Source of the DNA: Desulfobulbus oralis | Lineage (GTDB): Bacteria; Desulfobacterota; Desulfobulbia; Desulfobulbales; Desulfobulbaceae | NCBI RefSeq assembly: GCF_002952055.1 | Contig: NZ_CP021255.1 | Span: 2,488,001-2,552,000 of the forward strand | Length of the DNA: 64,000 nt | Direction: 5' to 3' | Shown here: positions 7,792-16,493 of the stretch, piece after piece | Layout of the letters: every line of letters starts with the position of its first letter | Numbering within the stretch: position 1 is the first letter of the stretch | Notes under the pieces: generated by a model | Database searches by the model: none | What the model was told of the DNA's origin: nothing | Seen by the model: only the letters and a program-made list of their open reading frames with translations | Position numbers and translations under genes: made by a program

Positions 7792-10470
7792 TCAGTCCCT
7801 GTCCAGACTCGGCCCGCTGCTGATATTGACCACAAGCGGCACGGCCAGCGCCATGGCCTGCTCCATGGTCTCGCGGGTCAGGACGGCAAGGGTCTCCAGC
7901 TCGGCCTCGGGCATTTCCAGCACCAGCTCGTCGTGAATTTGCAGCACCATGCGGCTCGCCAGCTTCTCTGCCGCAAGCCGTGCCTGCAGGCGGAGCATGG
8001 CGATTTTTATAATATCCGCCGCAGTGCCCTGAATGGGGGTATTGATGGCCGTGCGCTCGGCAAATTCCCGCACCGCGCGGTTTTTGCTCTGCAGGTCGGG
8101 CAGATAGCGGCGGCGTCCGGCAAGGGTGCTCACAAAACCCTGCGCATGGGCTTCTGCGATCACGCGCTCCATAAAGGCCCTGATGCCAGGGAAGTGCGTA
8201 AAATAGCGGTCGATAAAACCCTGCGCCTCCCGGCGTCCCACTTCGAGCTGCCGGGCCAGACCAAAGCTGGACATGCCATAGACAATGCCGAAATTGATGC
8301 TTTTCGCCACCCGCCGCATCTCGCCTGTCACCAGCTCCGGCATGACGCCAAAGATCTCGGCCGCGGTCTCCCGGTGGATGTCCGCACCGGAACGGAAGGC
8401 GGCCAGCAGCTCCGCATCCTGACTGTAATGAGCCAGGACGCGCAGGTCGATCTGCGAATAGTCGGCGGAGAGCAGCACCGCACCCGGGGGGGCGACAAAG
8501 GCGGCCCGGATGCGGCGGCCCTCCAGCGTGCGGATGGGCAGGTTCTGCAGATTCGGATTGGCGGAACTGAGGCGGCCCGTGGCGGTGCCGCACTGGTTGA
8601 AGGAACTGTGCACACGGCCCGTGTCCGCTTCACGCAGTTCGAGAAGGCGGTCCACATAGGTGTTTTTCAGCTTGGCGAGGTTCCGGTGGGCCAGCACCAG
8701 TGCCGGGAGCTCGTGCTCAAGCGCCAGCTTTTCCAGCACCTTCACGTCCGTAGACCAGCCGGTTTTGGTCTTGCGGCCATGGGGCAGAGCCAGTTTTTCA
8801 AAAAGGACCTCGCCAAGCTGTTTGGGCGAGGCGACGTTGAAGGGAGCGCCTGCGGCCGTGTAAATCTGCGCTTCAATCTCCGCCATCCGCTGGCCGAATT
8901 CTGCACCCAGCCGGGTCAGCAGCGCCGCGTCCACGGCCACTCCGGCCCGCTCCATGGCGGCCAGAACCAAAATGAAGGGAGCCTCCACCTCGCGCATCTG
9001 GGCCGTGAGTCCGGCAGCCTCCAGTTGCGGCTGCTGCGCGTGATAGAGCGCCAAAGCCACAGCCGCATCCTCGCAACTGTAATCCCGGGCCGCCTCCAGA
9101 CTGACGCGGCAGAAGGCATCGGCTGCCTTGTCGCCGTCTGTCACCTCAGCAAAGCTGGTCATGGCAAGGCCCAGTTCTCCCGCCACCTCGTCCAGTTTCA
9201 GGCTGCGACGCTCCGGGTTCAGCAGCCAGGCGCCGATCATGGTGTCGTAGAGCGGGCCGGAAAGCGCGATGCCCCCGTTCTGCGGGGCAGCCAGCATGGC
9301 CAGATCGAATTTCAGATTGTGACCGACCTTCAGGCTTTGCGGATTCGCCAGGAGGGGCGCCAGAGCGGCTGCCAGCGCGTCCGGCTCGAGCTGGCCCGGC
9401 AGGCGGGCGCCAGAGGGATCCTTATGGCCACAGGGCAGATACCACGCGTTTTTTTCATCCAGCGCCAGGGAGACGCCAACCAAGGTGTCGCGGCGCGGAT
9501 CCAGCCCCGTGGTTTCGGTGTCCACCGCCAGAACCGGCTCGGGCATGAGCCGCTGCACGAGCGCCCTCAGCTCCGCCCCGTCTGTCACCAGCCGGAAGCC
9601 GGATTTGTCCATCGTCTGCCGCTGCCCGGGCAGCTCCTTCAGCAGGGTCTGAAACTCCAGTCTGGTCCAGAGGGCACGCAGGGCCTCCGTGTCCGGGCCG
9701 GGCCAGGCGTAGGCGGCCAGTTCCCGCGGCACCTCCGCCCTGGTGTTCAGCCGCACGAGATCGCGGGAGAGGAAGGCCTGTTCCCTGTGCTCCAAAAGCG
9801 AGGTCACCGCCCTGCTCTGCCTCAAGCCCGGTGCAGCGGCGTAGAGGACCTCCAGGGTCCCGTATTCGGCGATGAATCTGGCCGCGGTTTTGGGGCCGAT
9901 GCCCGGCACGCCCGGCACATTGTCGGCGGTGTCGCCGGTCAGCGCCAGGTAGTCCAGCAGGTGGCCCGGGCCGACCCCGTATTTTGCCGCCACCCCGGCC
10001 TCGTCCAGCACCAGATTTTTCATCGGGTCCCACATCTGCACCCTGGCCGAAACCAGTTGCGCCAGGTCCTTGTCGCCGGAGACCACCACAATCTCCACGC
10101 CCTGCCCGCTCATGCAGGCGCTTGCCGAGGCGATCAAATCATCCGCCTCCTGGTCTCCAGCCATGAGGCTCAGGATGCCAAAGGCGCGCACAGTCTCGTG
10201 AATGGCCTCTATCTGCGCTGCCAGGTCTTCCGGCATAGGCGGCCGATTGGCCTTGTAGTCCGCGTAGAGGTCATGCCGGAACACCGGCCCCCTGGTGTCA
10301 AAGGCAACGGCCATGTACTGCGGCTCGCGCTCGCGGATAAGCCGCCTCAGAATGGTGGTGAAGCCGTACACCGCGTTCACCGGCTGGCCGACGCTGGTGG
10401 AGAGCGGGGCCACGGCGTGATAGGCGCGGTGGATGTAGGCGCTGCCGTCGATCAGATAGAGTATGGGCAT
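7792..10470 (-). CDS. polA: DNA polymerase I
   Basis: An 892-residue replication and repair polymerase with three domains in order. The 5'-3' exonuclease covers residues 1 to about 290 (LIDGSAYIHRAYHA at the start, GDKDLAQLV, GIGPKTAA). A 3'-5' exonuclease starts at DTETTGLD near residue 324, so proofreading residues appear kept. The polymerase domain has SADYSQIDLR and RRVAKSINFGIVYGMS, and ends with the QIHDELVLE motif. No clear Shine-Dalgarno precedes the ATG, but the N-terminus matches the family. It is monocistronic, flanked by about 245 bases downstream and a decayed IS30 fragment upstream. Confidence 0.97.
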   Translation of the reverse strand: MPILYLIDGSAYIHRAYHAVAPLSTSVGQPVNAVYGFTTILRRLIREREPQYMAVAFDTRGPVFRHDLYADYKANRPPMPEDLAAQIEAIHETVRAFGILSLMAGDQEADDLIASASACMSGQGVEIVVVSGDKDLAQLVSARVQMWDPMKNLVLDEAGVAAKYGVGPGHLLDYLALTGDTADNVPGVPGIGPKTAARFIAEYGTLEVLYAAAPGLRQSRAVTSLLEHREQAFLSRDLVRLNTRAEVPRELAAYAWPGPDTEALRALWTRLEFQTLLKELPGQRQTMDKSGFRLVTDGAELRALVQRLMPEPVLAVDTETTGLDPRRDTLVGVSLALDEKNAWYLPCGHKDPSGARLPGQLEPDALAAALAPLLANPQSLKVGHNLKFDLAMLAAPQNGGIALSGPLYDTMIGAWLLNPERRSLKLDEVAGELGLAMTSFAEVTDGDKAADAFCRVSLEAARDYSCEDAAVALALYHAQQPQLEAAGLTAQMREVEAPFILVLAAMERAGVAVDAALLTRLGAEFGQRMAEIEAQIYTAAGAPFNVASPKQLGEVLFEKLALPHGRKTKTGWSTDVKVLEKLALEHELPALVLAHRNLAKLKNTYVDRLLELREADTGRVHSSFNQCGTATGRLSSANPNLQNLPIRTLEGRRIRAAFVAPPGAVLLSADYSQIDLRVLAHYSQDAELLAAFRSGADIHRETAAEIFGVMPELVTGEMRRVAKSINFGIVYGMSSFGLARQLEVGRREAQGFIDRYFTHFPGIRAFMERVIAEAHAQGFVSTLAGRRRYLPDLQSKNRAVREFAERTAINTPIQGTAADIIKIAMLRLQARLAAEKLASRMVLQIHDELVLEMPEAELETLAVLTRETMEQAMALAVPLVVNISSGPSLDRD

Positions 10471-10574
10471 GATGCTGTTGCAGACGAAATTTCAGAATGA
10501 CTTTGCGACAAATGTACCCGCTTGCGGCTGATGGGCAAGATAAAAGATACGAGGAGGGAGGGGCCAGCAAAAAC

Positions 10575-10775
10575 CGGCCGGGTTCAGGAAGCTGGAGCGG
10601 GCAGCTCTCACGCACCTTCCTGTGCAGGCCGCATTCGTCCTGGCAGCGCGGCAGCAACGAGAACAGGGCGGCCTCGCAACTGGCTAACCGACCAGACGCC
10701 CGCCGAAGTGTTTAACCTTGCCCGCACTGCTGCACCTGCAAGTTGCATGCACCGGGTGGGCAGCACTTGACGCCC
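10575..10775 (+). mobile_element. IS30-family transposase remnant
   Basis: Translations in shifting plus frames give pieces of the C-terminal part of an IS30 transposase: CRPHSSWQRGSNEN in one frame and NWLTDQTPAEVFNLA in another. The DNA aligns by eye with the 3' part of the larger IS30 pseudogene near 25370-25620, including GCTGGAGCGGGCAG and ACTGCTGCACCTGCA. It is therefore probably a decayed copy of the same element. It lies between polA and tRNA-Arg and has no coding potential left. Confidence 0.7.
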
Positions 10776-10838
10776 TGCCAAAATAGCGCTACTATCGCGC
10801 AACTTGTCATTATATGGACAGTACACCATAGCAGCGAA

Positions 10839-10915
10839 GCGTCAGTAGCTCAGCTGGAGAGAGCAACGGCCTTCTAAGCCGTGGGTCGGGGGTTCGAATC
10901 CCTCCTGACGCGCCA
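10839..10915 (+). tRNA. tRNA-Arg (anticodon UCU)
   Basis: A complete 77-base cloverleaf. The acceptor stem GCGTCAG pairs with CTGACGC, the anticodon stem ACGGC/GCCGT holds the loop CTTCTAA (anticodon TCT), the T loop is TTCGAAT, and the CCA end is encoded. It reads AGA/AGG arginine codons. A strong terminator follows at once. It marks the left border of the accessory region. Confidence 0.96.
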
Positions 10916-10922
10916 GTAAAAT

Positions 10923-10961
10923 CAAGGGGTTAGGTGATTTGCCTAACCCTTGTCCTTTTTT
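10923..10961 (+). terminator. Rho-independent terminator after tRNA-Arg
   Basis: The stem CAAGGGGTTAGG pairs with CCTAACCCTTG around a 7-base loop and is followed by TCCTTTTTT. It starts seven bases after the tRNA CCA end. Confidence 0.85.
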
Positions 10962-11732
10962 GTCCACAGTCAACCTGCTTATGCGGACGCACCTTGCTCC
11001 TTCTCTGTTACCTTCCCCGGCACGGCTCTTCTTCGCTGCGTTGCCCAATTTTTCCGCAAAATTTATTCACACTGTCTCGCTCTAGACCGTGTAGTCACGA
11101 GACTGGAGCCATAAAACAGGGCAGCTGATATGAACGGCTGCGAGAAATGAAGTCGTATGCTTCGCGTACCGGGTGGCTATGCCACGCCGTCGCTTCAGCT
11201 GCAGCGAGGCATTTTCTCAGAGCCCAGACCGGGCCCAGAAACGCGAGCGCCAGGGCGCAGCAGCCAGCAACAGGCAGGCACAGGCCCGGCTGGCCGCTGG
11301 GCCATTTGACGTTCCAGGCGTAGGCGTGCCCGAGTCATGCGCCTAGACCCCTCTTTCTCTTTTGCAGTTTCTTCTTGCCTCTTCCCAGCGTTCCCGGTCA
11401 AGCTCAAGGCATCTCTGCGGGAATGTATCCCATGCTCCCCCGCCATCCATGCGCAGAAATGTGGAGCGTGTTGCATCCTTGCTCAGGTATTCGCCGCGGT
11501 TTGCTCTTGTTCCCGCATGTGCTGGATCATGATTGCAAGACCTGTGGCGCAAAGGAGATCTGCACGCCCCGTCTTGGCATACACTCGCGCACCTCTGCGC
11601 GGAAGAGCGGGTGCATGGCAGCGAGAAGCTCCGCGCAGGAGAGCGCCGTTTCCACAGCGGGGAAGATCTGAAAATCGGTGCTCATCTGCGTATTGCCTCT
11701 CGCTGCTTGCCCGTGCCCCAAAGGCAGCGCGG
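10962..11732. other. Stretch without a convincing gene; possible decayed ORF
   Basis: No frame here looks clearly coding. The best candidate is on the minus strand. A short frame starts at 11685 (MSTDFQIFPAVETALSCAEL) with GAGAGG ten bases upstream. A second minus frame ends at 11343 with a charged tail and could be its continuation after a frameshift near 11540. No family is recognised for either. The rest, 11000-11330, has only short shadow frames. Confidence 0.25.
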
Positions 11733-11993
11733 TTATTTTTTGCAGACAGTCGCCTCGTTCGGCTTCACGCTTTTGGCAAAGTTTTCGGCATCGCCTCGGT
11801 ATTCAAACTGCCGCAGGGGAAAGGTGTTGCTGCCCCGGGCCGACTTCATCTGCTCGGGATCGCGCATGTCCACCTCAATCTTGCCGTTCGCGCAGTACAC
11901 CGTGTAGTACGTCTTCGTTGGCCCGGCCTGGGCCGAAGCCCCGAAGCAGAGCGCACACAGACACAGAAGAGCCAGCATCATCAATGGTTTCAT
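11733..11993 (-). CDS. Small exported protein of unknown function
   Basis: An 86-residue protein with a clear signal peptide (MKPLMMLALLCLCALCFGA, cleavage near residue 22). The mature part has about 64 residues, two cysteines (YCANG and VCKK) and a charged middle. The ATG at 11993 is chosen because GGAGG stands five bases before it; the ATG four codons earlier has no site. The two cysteines could form a periplasmic disulfide. It belongs to a run of small exported proteins between tRNA-Arg and 17.8 kb. Confidence 0.75.
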   Translation of the reverse strand: MKPLMMLALLCLCALCFGASAQAGPTKTYYTVYCANGKIEVDMRDPEQMKSARGSNTFPLRQFEYRGDAENFAKSVKPNEATVCKK

Positions 11994-12030
11994 GGTTTCC
12001 TCCATAAAAAAGCGTCCGGATTGTGAACAA

Positions 12031-12051
12031 GGCCCCCGCCAACCGGGGGCC
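12031..12051. terminator. GC-rich hairpin, possible terminator
   Basis: GGCCCCCG and CGGGGGCC form a perfect 8-bp stem with loop CCAAC. It lies between the exported-protein genes at 12230 and 11993. There is no T-run on either side, so it may be a processing or attenuation hairpin rather than a terminator. Confidence 0.4.
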
Positions 12052-12229
12052 GCATTGCGTGCGTCCGGGCAGGTTGCGCACGAAGAGCCTTGCCGAAGTT
12101 GGGCGATGAACAGAAAATCCCCATAAAAGGCGAACGCATTCCAGCAGGAAAACTGCGCAGGTCTCCCCGCGCCCGACAGGGTTTCCTGCCTGGTAGGTTC
12201 CGCAGCCTGTTTCTTCCGCCCTCCCGCAA

Positions 12230-13009
12230 CTACTTGCTGTCCGTCTCCGTCCAGGAAAGCCGTTTCCAGGTGCCGGGCGCATCGCCGGGCGCGAGCTCCA
12301 GCGTAAAGCTGGTTTTTTTGCTGCCTCCGCCCTCGTCGCCAAAATAGTCCCGCAAGGTGCCGGAAAGCACATAGCCCTCGCCCTTGGGCGTGATGCTGTC
12401 CAAAACCGCCTCCCTGCCGTTGTCGCCGATGCCGTCCACCACGAAGAAGTAGCCCTCTTCCCGCGCCAAAACGCCTGCGGCCAGGATGCCCCTGGGCACA
12501 GCATCTGCGGGCAAGGTGTGCCCGGTGTAGCGCAGGGCGGCCAGTTCCGCAGCCTCGCGGCTCACAAAGACGTTGTAGGGCGTACGGCTCCCGCTCCCTT
12601 TATTGGGCGGCTCATCGAAAAGCTGCGCCTGAGGCAGGCCCTGAAAACGTGCCGGAGCTTCGTCCGGACTTTGCACCGCTTCTGGTCCCAGCTTTTTGCC
12701 GTTCACCCCCAGGATGATATCCGGCCCGGGCGGCAGCCCCTTTTCCCTGCGCTGCTCCCGGGCAAACTGCAGCCCGGCCTTGGCATCGTAGGCACCCCAA
12801 AGCGCGGCGGCCACGATATTTTCCGGCTTCCGAAAATCCGCCTCCACGGCCACGCCCGTGTAGTTCATGGCACTGTGGGTGTCCTGGAGAATCTGCTCCG
12901 CCTGGGCACGTTCCAGCACGCCCGCAGCGGAAGGCACGGGCGCTGCCACCAGGGCCAGCAGGGTAAAACTACAAAACAGAGAGCTTGGCAAAAGAAAAAA
13001 GGCACGCAT
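12230..13009 (-). CDS. Exported protein of unknown function
   Basis: A 259-residue protein starting MRAFFLLPSSLFCSFTLLAL, a signal peptide ending near APVPSAAG. The ATG at 13009 has GGAG six bases upstream, which the longer upstream frame lacks. The mature part has no motif I can name. It contains a glycine- and acid-rich C-terminal beta-type stretch (GYFFVVDGIGDNGREAVLDS). It is probably periplasmic. It precedes the small exported gene at 11993 on the same strand, with 236 bases and a hairpin between them, so co-transcription is uncertain. Confidence 0.75.
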   Translation of the reverse strand: MRAFFLLPSSLFCSFTLLALVAAPVPSAAGVLERAQAEQILQDTHSAMNYTGVAVEADFRKPENIVAAALWGAYDAKAGLQFAREQRREKGLPPGPDIILGVNGKKLGPEAVQSPDEAPARFQGLPQAQLFDEPPNKGSGSRTPYNVFVSREAAELAALRYTGHTLPADAVPRGILAAGVLAREEGYFFVVDGIGDNGREAVLDSITPKGEGYVLSGTLRDYFGDEGGGSKKTSFTLELAPGDAPGTWKRLSWTETDSK

Positions 13010-13142
13010 ACAAAGCTCCAAGGTGAAGAGAGGCTGCCGCCCACCGTCGCGGGTGGTCTGGGATTTGGGCATAGTACCGCCTGCACGTCACAAGGGGCAA
13101 AAAAATCGGGCCGGGTTTGTGCATTGGCTGGAAAGCGAGTAC

Positions 13143-13181
13143 CAAAACGCCGCTCTCCGAACGAACCGGGGGCGGCGTTTG
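13143..13181 (-). terminator. Terminator after the broken gene at 13209
   Basis: On the minus strand AAACGCCGC pairs with GCGGCGTTTT around an 18-base loop that can itself fold (CCGGTTCGTTCGG). It lies 28 bases past the stop of the minus-strand pseudogene. Confidence 0.6.
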
Positions 13182-13208
13182 TGTTCGGGCGTTCAGGCAC
13201 GTGCGTCC

Positions 13209-13700
13209 TTACTTGGCCTTCTGCATGGCCTTTTCAAGCTTCCGGGTCATGTCGGCGTCGTCCTTGAGCGCCGGGGCTAGGGCCTGCAGGCCCGCCTTGC
13301 CGCCATGGCTGGCGATCGCTTCCAGTGCATAATCTCGGGCCCGGCCGTTGGCCTGCGGGTCCTTGGCAATTTCAGCCAACGCGGCCACCAGGTCTTTTTC
13401 CTTGAATTCCCTGGCCAGCGTTTTCCACTCGGCTTTGGGCTCTTTCATAAGATTGCCGATGACCATCCAGGTCGGGAGATTGCCGGAGCGCGGCGTCTTT
13501 TTGAGATAGGCCAGGGTCATCTGCTAGGCCCTGGAGTCAAAGCTGTCAAAGAAGGGGTAATGATACCAGAGTGTGGTCAGGCCTTCGACGCAAGCGCCCA
13601 GCAACTCGCCCTGCGACGCGTCGCCGTTTGCGATCATGGCCTCGATCCTGGGCATGACCTGCGGATTATTCGCCCGGGCCCATTGCGTGAACCCGAGCAA
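13209..13700 (-). pseudogene. Broken gene with an internal amber stop
   Basis: Two minus-strand segments in the same frame are separated by one TAG (13521-13523). The upstream segment contains FTQWARANNPQVMPRIEAMI and ends FFDSFDSRA. The downstream segment continues QMTLAYLKKTPRSGNLPTWM to a charged, alanine-rich end (KLEKAMQKAK). Residue composition is continuous across the stop, so this is most simply one gene inactivated by a nonsense change. Its 5' end is lost or unclear: the frame runs into the opposite-strand gene at 13822 with no ribosome binding site. The product resembles no family I know; the C-terminal half looks alpha-helical. Confidence 0.55.
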
Positions 13701-13821
13701 TAATTTAAGACAGAGCACCCAAGATCTTACAAAAGATCCAGGTCTGCCAGATGCCAGATTGCGACTTGCCCCTGGACCGGGTTTTGGCCCATTCGCATTG
13801 CCCTGCTTCAGGAGAAACACC

Positions 13822-14445
13822 ATGCAGAAAAAAATGCTTTTTCTGACCTTTGCCTTGGGCGCTTGCTGTGCCCTGCCGAGCGTGGCGCCCGCAGCCCCGG
13901 GGGCAAAAGGCGAAATCGTGAAAACCCTGGAATTTACGGACCAGAACGGCCAAAATTCCGTGGTATTGCGGCTCACCGGGGAATTCGCCCGTCCCGAGGA
14001 CAGGCCGGAGAGCGACGCGAACCGGGCGGAACACAGCCGGGAGCTCTTTGCCGAATGCTTTGTGGAAAAGGATGGACAACAGAAGCAGGCCTGGCGGGTC
14101 TATGATTTTATCCACGGCTGCCCCTTTCAACTGCGCCTGGGCTTTTTCCCGGATCTGGCGGCGGTGACCGACCTGGATCGGGACGGCATCTCCGAGGTCT
14201 GGCTGCCCTATTACGGGGCCTGCCAGAGCGACATCACCCCGCCCGGCATGAAGATCATCATGTACGAAGGCGGCCAGAAACACGCTGTCCGGGGCGAGGC
14301 CCATCATCCCGAGGTGCCGGACAGCGGCAGGTACCAGGCGGACGCGGCCTTCAAAAAAGCGCCCCAGTCCTTCCGGCGCTACGCGGACGAGTTGTGGCAG
14401 AAAATGCTGAAGGCAGAATCCCAATTGGACTACAATACTATGTAA
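13822..14445 (+). CDS. Exported protein, tandem paralog 1
   Basis: A 207-residue protein with a signal peptide (MQKKMLFLTFALGACCALPS). AGGAG lies eight bases before the ATG. The mature part has a calcium-loop-like block, TDLDRDGISEVWLPY, near residue 131, followed by MKIIMYEGGQKHAVRG. It ends with a helical segment (DAAFKKAPQSFRRYADELWQ). The next gene is a diverged duplicate with the same order of blocks. The D-x-D-x-D-G loop recalls FG-GAP or EF-hand metal sites. The function is unknown; periplasmic or surface location is likely. Confidence 0.82.
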   Translation: MQKKMLFLTFALGACCALPSVAPAAPGAKGEIVKTLEFTDQNGQNSVVLRLTGEFARPEDRPESDANRAEHSRELFAECFVEKDGQQKQAWRVYDFIHGCPFQLRLGFFPDLAAVTDLDRDGISEVWLPYYGACQSDITPPGMKIIMYEGGQKHAVRGEAHHPEVPDSGRYQADAAFKKAPQSFRRYADELWQKMLKAESQLDYNTM

Positions 14446-14456
14446 TGGAGGCCAGC

Positions 14457-15076
14457 ATGAAAGCGTGCAAGCTATGCAGGAACGCAGTTCTGGCCTGCGC
14501 CCTCTGCACATTTGCCCTGCCCGCCACGGCTGCCGAATACCCCGGTCTTGAGGGCGACATCGTGAAGGAACTGCGTTTTCAGGACAAAAGCGGCGAGAAT
14601 GCGGTGGTACTGACCGAGCGGGAAAAGATCCGGGAGCAGGAAGGCTCCAGCCTGTGGAGCAAGGACATCCGCGCCTACCGCTACCGCCTGCAAGGGGATG
14701 CGGCCAGCCAGGCGTGGCAGATTCATGACTATGTTCACGACTGCGAGACGAGCGTGACCGCCGAATTTCTGCAAGACGAGATTGCCATCACCGACCTGGA
14801 CGACAACGGCCAATCCGAAATCTGGGTGCCCTATCTCATCCGCTGCGCGGGCGATGTGAGCCCGTCCACCATGAAAATCATCATGTACGAGGGCCAAAAG
14901 AAGCACGCCCTGCGCGGCAGGAACCTTTTGCCCAGCATGCGGGCTACACCGGCGAGCCGGGCGAAGGCGAATACAGGGCGGACGCGGCCTTTCAGAAGGC
15001 CAAGCCGCAAATCCGCAAATTCGGCGATCTGCTTTGGCAACGCGCCCTGAAAGCCAGTTTGCAGGGGCAGCAATAG
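14457..15076 (+). pseudogene. Exported protein, tandem paralog 2, frameshifted near its end
   Basis: Starts MKACKLCRNAVLACALCTFA with GGAGG before the ATG, 11 bases after paralog 1 ends. It carries the paralog blocks TDLDDNGQSEIWVPY and MKIIMYEGQKKHALRG. The original frame then becomes arginine/serine-rich and stops at 15050. A change of frame around 14925-14940 instead gives HAGYTGEPGEGEYRADAAFQ and a helical end ...LLWQRALKASLQGQQ stopping at 15076. This matches the paralog's C-terminus (DAAFKK...LWQKMLKAESQ). One base is therefore missing or extra: either a real mutation or a sequencing error. About 47 C-terminal residues are affected. Confidence 0.8.
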
Positions 15077-15117
15077 CCTGACGGGCCTTTCACCAATCCC
15101 CGGAGAGGAGCAACACC

Positions 15118-15861
15118 ATGCAGAAGAACAGGTTTTTGCTTGCCTGCACCGCGACCGTGGCCGCGCTGCTTCCCCTGGCCCTGGCCGCGCCCGGCCTCGC
15201 GGCTACGGCGCCGCTGATGCTCCTCACCCAGTGCGAGGACGCGGGCGACTACAAGCTCACCATGAGCCTCCAGGCCGAGCGGAGCCTGACGCTGACCGAA
15301 GGCACGATTGACTTCGCGCGCAGCACCAATGGCCCGGCATTCAAGGAAGTGCAGCGGAAGAGCCTGAAGATGGGCGAAAGCTACGAGTTCAAGACCGGCA
15401 TCCCGGAAACCATGCCCCTTGTCCAGATCTGTGCGGACCCGGGCGGGAGCATGAAAAAATGCTGGGAACCCATGTGGAGTCAGGCGGACGACGCGGACGG
15501 CTTTCCGACCATGCAGACAGGCTTCGCGCTGGCGACCCCTCTGAAAAAGGACTGGATTTCCGGCTGGCTGGGCCGCTACCAGTGGACGGACAAGGCGGGC
15601 AGGCAATACGCCCTGACCCTGCGGCGGGATGCCTGCCGCCCCGGTGCCTGGATGGATGCGGCGGGCGATGACTTTCTGGCCACCTTCCAAGGGGACAGGG
15701 ATCGGGTGGCAGTCTATCGGGTGGATGTGAACAACGGCCACAAACCCACCGAAAGGCTCTTCACCCTGAAAAGGGAAGGCGGCGAGCTCACGACCGAATG
15801 GGCCGGGATGCGGCCCGCTGGCACGGACGAAAGCGGCAGGTTTTTTGCGCCTGCCCGGTGA
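15118..15861 (+). CDS. Exported protein of unknown function
   Basis: A 247-residue protein with a signal peptide (MQKNRFLLACTATVAALLPL, cleavage near residue 29), preceded by GGAGAGGAG. The mature part starts with TAPLMLLTQCEDAGDYKLTM and has cysteines in CADPGG and KKCWEP that could pair. Tryptophan-containing beta stretches (WLGRYQWTDKAGRQYALTL) suggest a beta-sandwich or lipocalin-like domain, but I do not recognise the family. It follows the two tandem paralogs and precedes an LprI-like gene on the same strand, with small gaps throughout, so an operon is likely. Confidence 0.8.
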   Translation: MQKNRFLLACTATVAALLPLALAAPGLAATAPLMLLTQCEDAGDYKLTMSLQAERSLTLTEGTIDFARSTNGPAFKEVQRKSLKMGESYEFKTGIPETMPLVQICADPGGSMKKCWEPMWSQADDADGFPTMQTGFALATPLKKDWISGWLGRYQWTDKAGRQYALTLRRDACRPGAWMDAAGDDFLATFQGDRDRVAVYRVDVNNGHKPTERLFTLKREGGELTTEWAGMRPAGTDESGRFFAPAR

Positions 15862-15947
15862 GAGTGCTCTGGTTTTGGGTGCGCGGACAGGACCAGTCGG
15901 CCCCGCGTGCACCCCGTTTGCACCACAAGCGCTGGCAAAAGGAAACC

Positions 15948-16394
15948 ATGAAGGAACGCCATCCAGCGCGAACCATTTTCTGCGCAGGCCTTGCGCTTGC
16001 TGCCCTCTTCCTGTCTGCGCCCGCGCTGTTCGCGGACGAGCTGGCTCCTGGCTATGATGCCTGCACGGCAAAAGCTGGAAGCGAAACCGCCGCATTGCAG
16101 GAGTGCAACGCCGCTGCCCTGGCCTATTGGGACAGGAAGCTGAACGAGAACTACAAGGCGCTCAAGGCCCTGTGCGGCTACGCCGAGGAGGCGGACAGGG
16201 CCAGGTGTCGCGAGGCGCTGGTCAGGGGGCAACGCGCCTGGATCACCTACCGGGATGCCATGAAGACCGTGGTCTATTACCGCAACGGCGGCGGCACCCT
16301 GTCCAGTCCGCTGGCAGCCCGCTTCCTGGTGGCAGAGACCAGAAGGCAGGCGGAATTTCTGGGCAATGCTATGCACAACGCAGAAGCCCAATAA
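15948..16394 (+). CDS. LprI-like (DUF1311) exported protein
   Basis: A 148-residue protein with a signal peptide ending near ALFADE. The following domain has the LprI N-terminal layout: YDACTAKAGSETAALQECN, then YWDRKLNENYKALKAL, C-x-x-A-x-x-ARCREALVRGQRAWITYRD. The conserved cysteines and the W-x-x-Y/R helix fit the lysozyme-inhibitor LprI family (DUF1311). The ATG at 15948 is chosen for the AAGGAAACC upstream. In the family's best-studied member the domain inhibits host lysozyme; that role here is inference. Confidence 0.8.
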   Translation: MKERHPARTIFCAGLALAALFLSAPALFADELAPGYDACTAKAGSETAALQECNAAALAYWDRKLNENYKALKALCGYAEEADRARCREALVRGQRAWITYRDAMKTVVYYRNGGGTLSSPLAARFLVAETRRQAEFLGNAMHNAEAQ

Positions 16395-16493
16395 GGCAGA
16401 CGCGCCATTGTGCGGCAGGGCGGGCCGCCATGCCCACGCGAACGCGTATCCGCTGGCGGTTACACATTTTTTCCATTTTTGAAGGAAACAGGT

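Noticed and set aside
7438-10500. Plus-strand open frame of 1020 codons
   Set aside because: It is the antisense shadow of polA. Its translation is rich in His, Gln, Arg and Gly with no motif, while the minus strand encodes complete polymerase I.
10842-11048. Minus-strand ORF ending ARQEGFEPPTHGLEGRCSLQ
   Set aside because: This is the well-known false translation across a tRNA gene on the opposite strand.
13521-13523. Pyrrolysine readthrough at the TAG
   Set aside because: No pyl genes or methylamine methyltransferase features are visible, and the 5' end of the gene is also lost, so decay is simpler.
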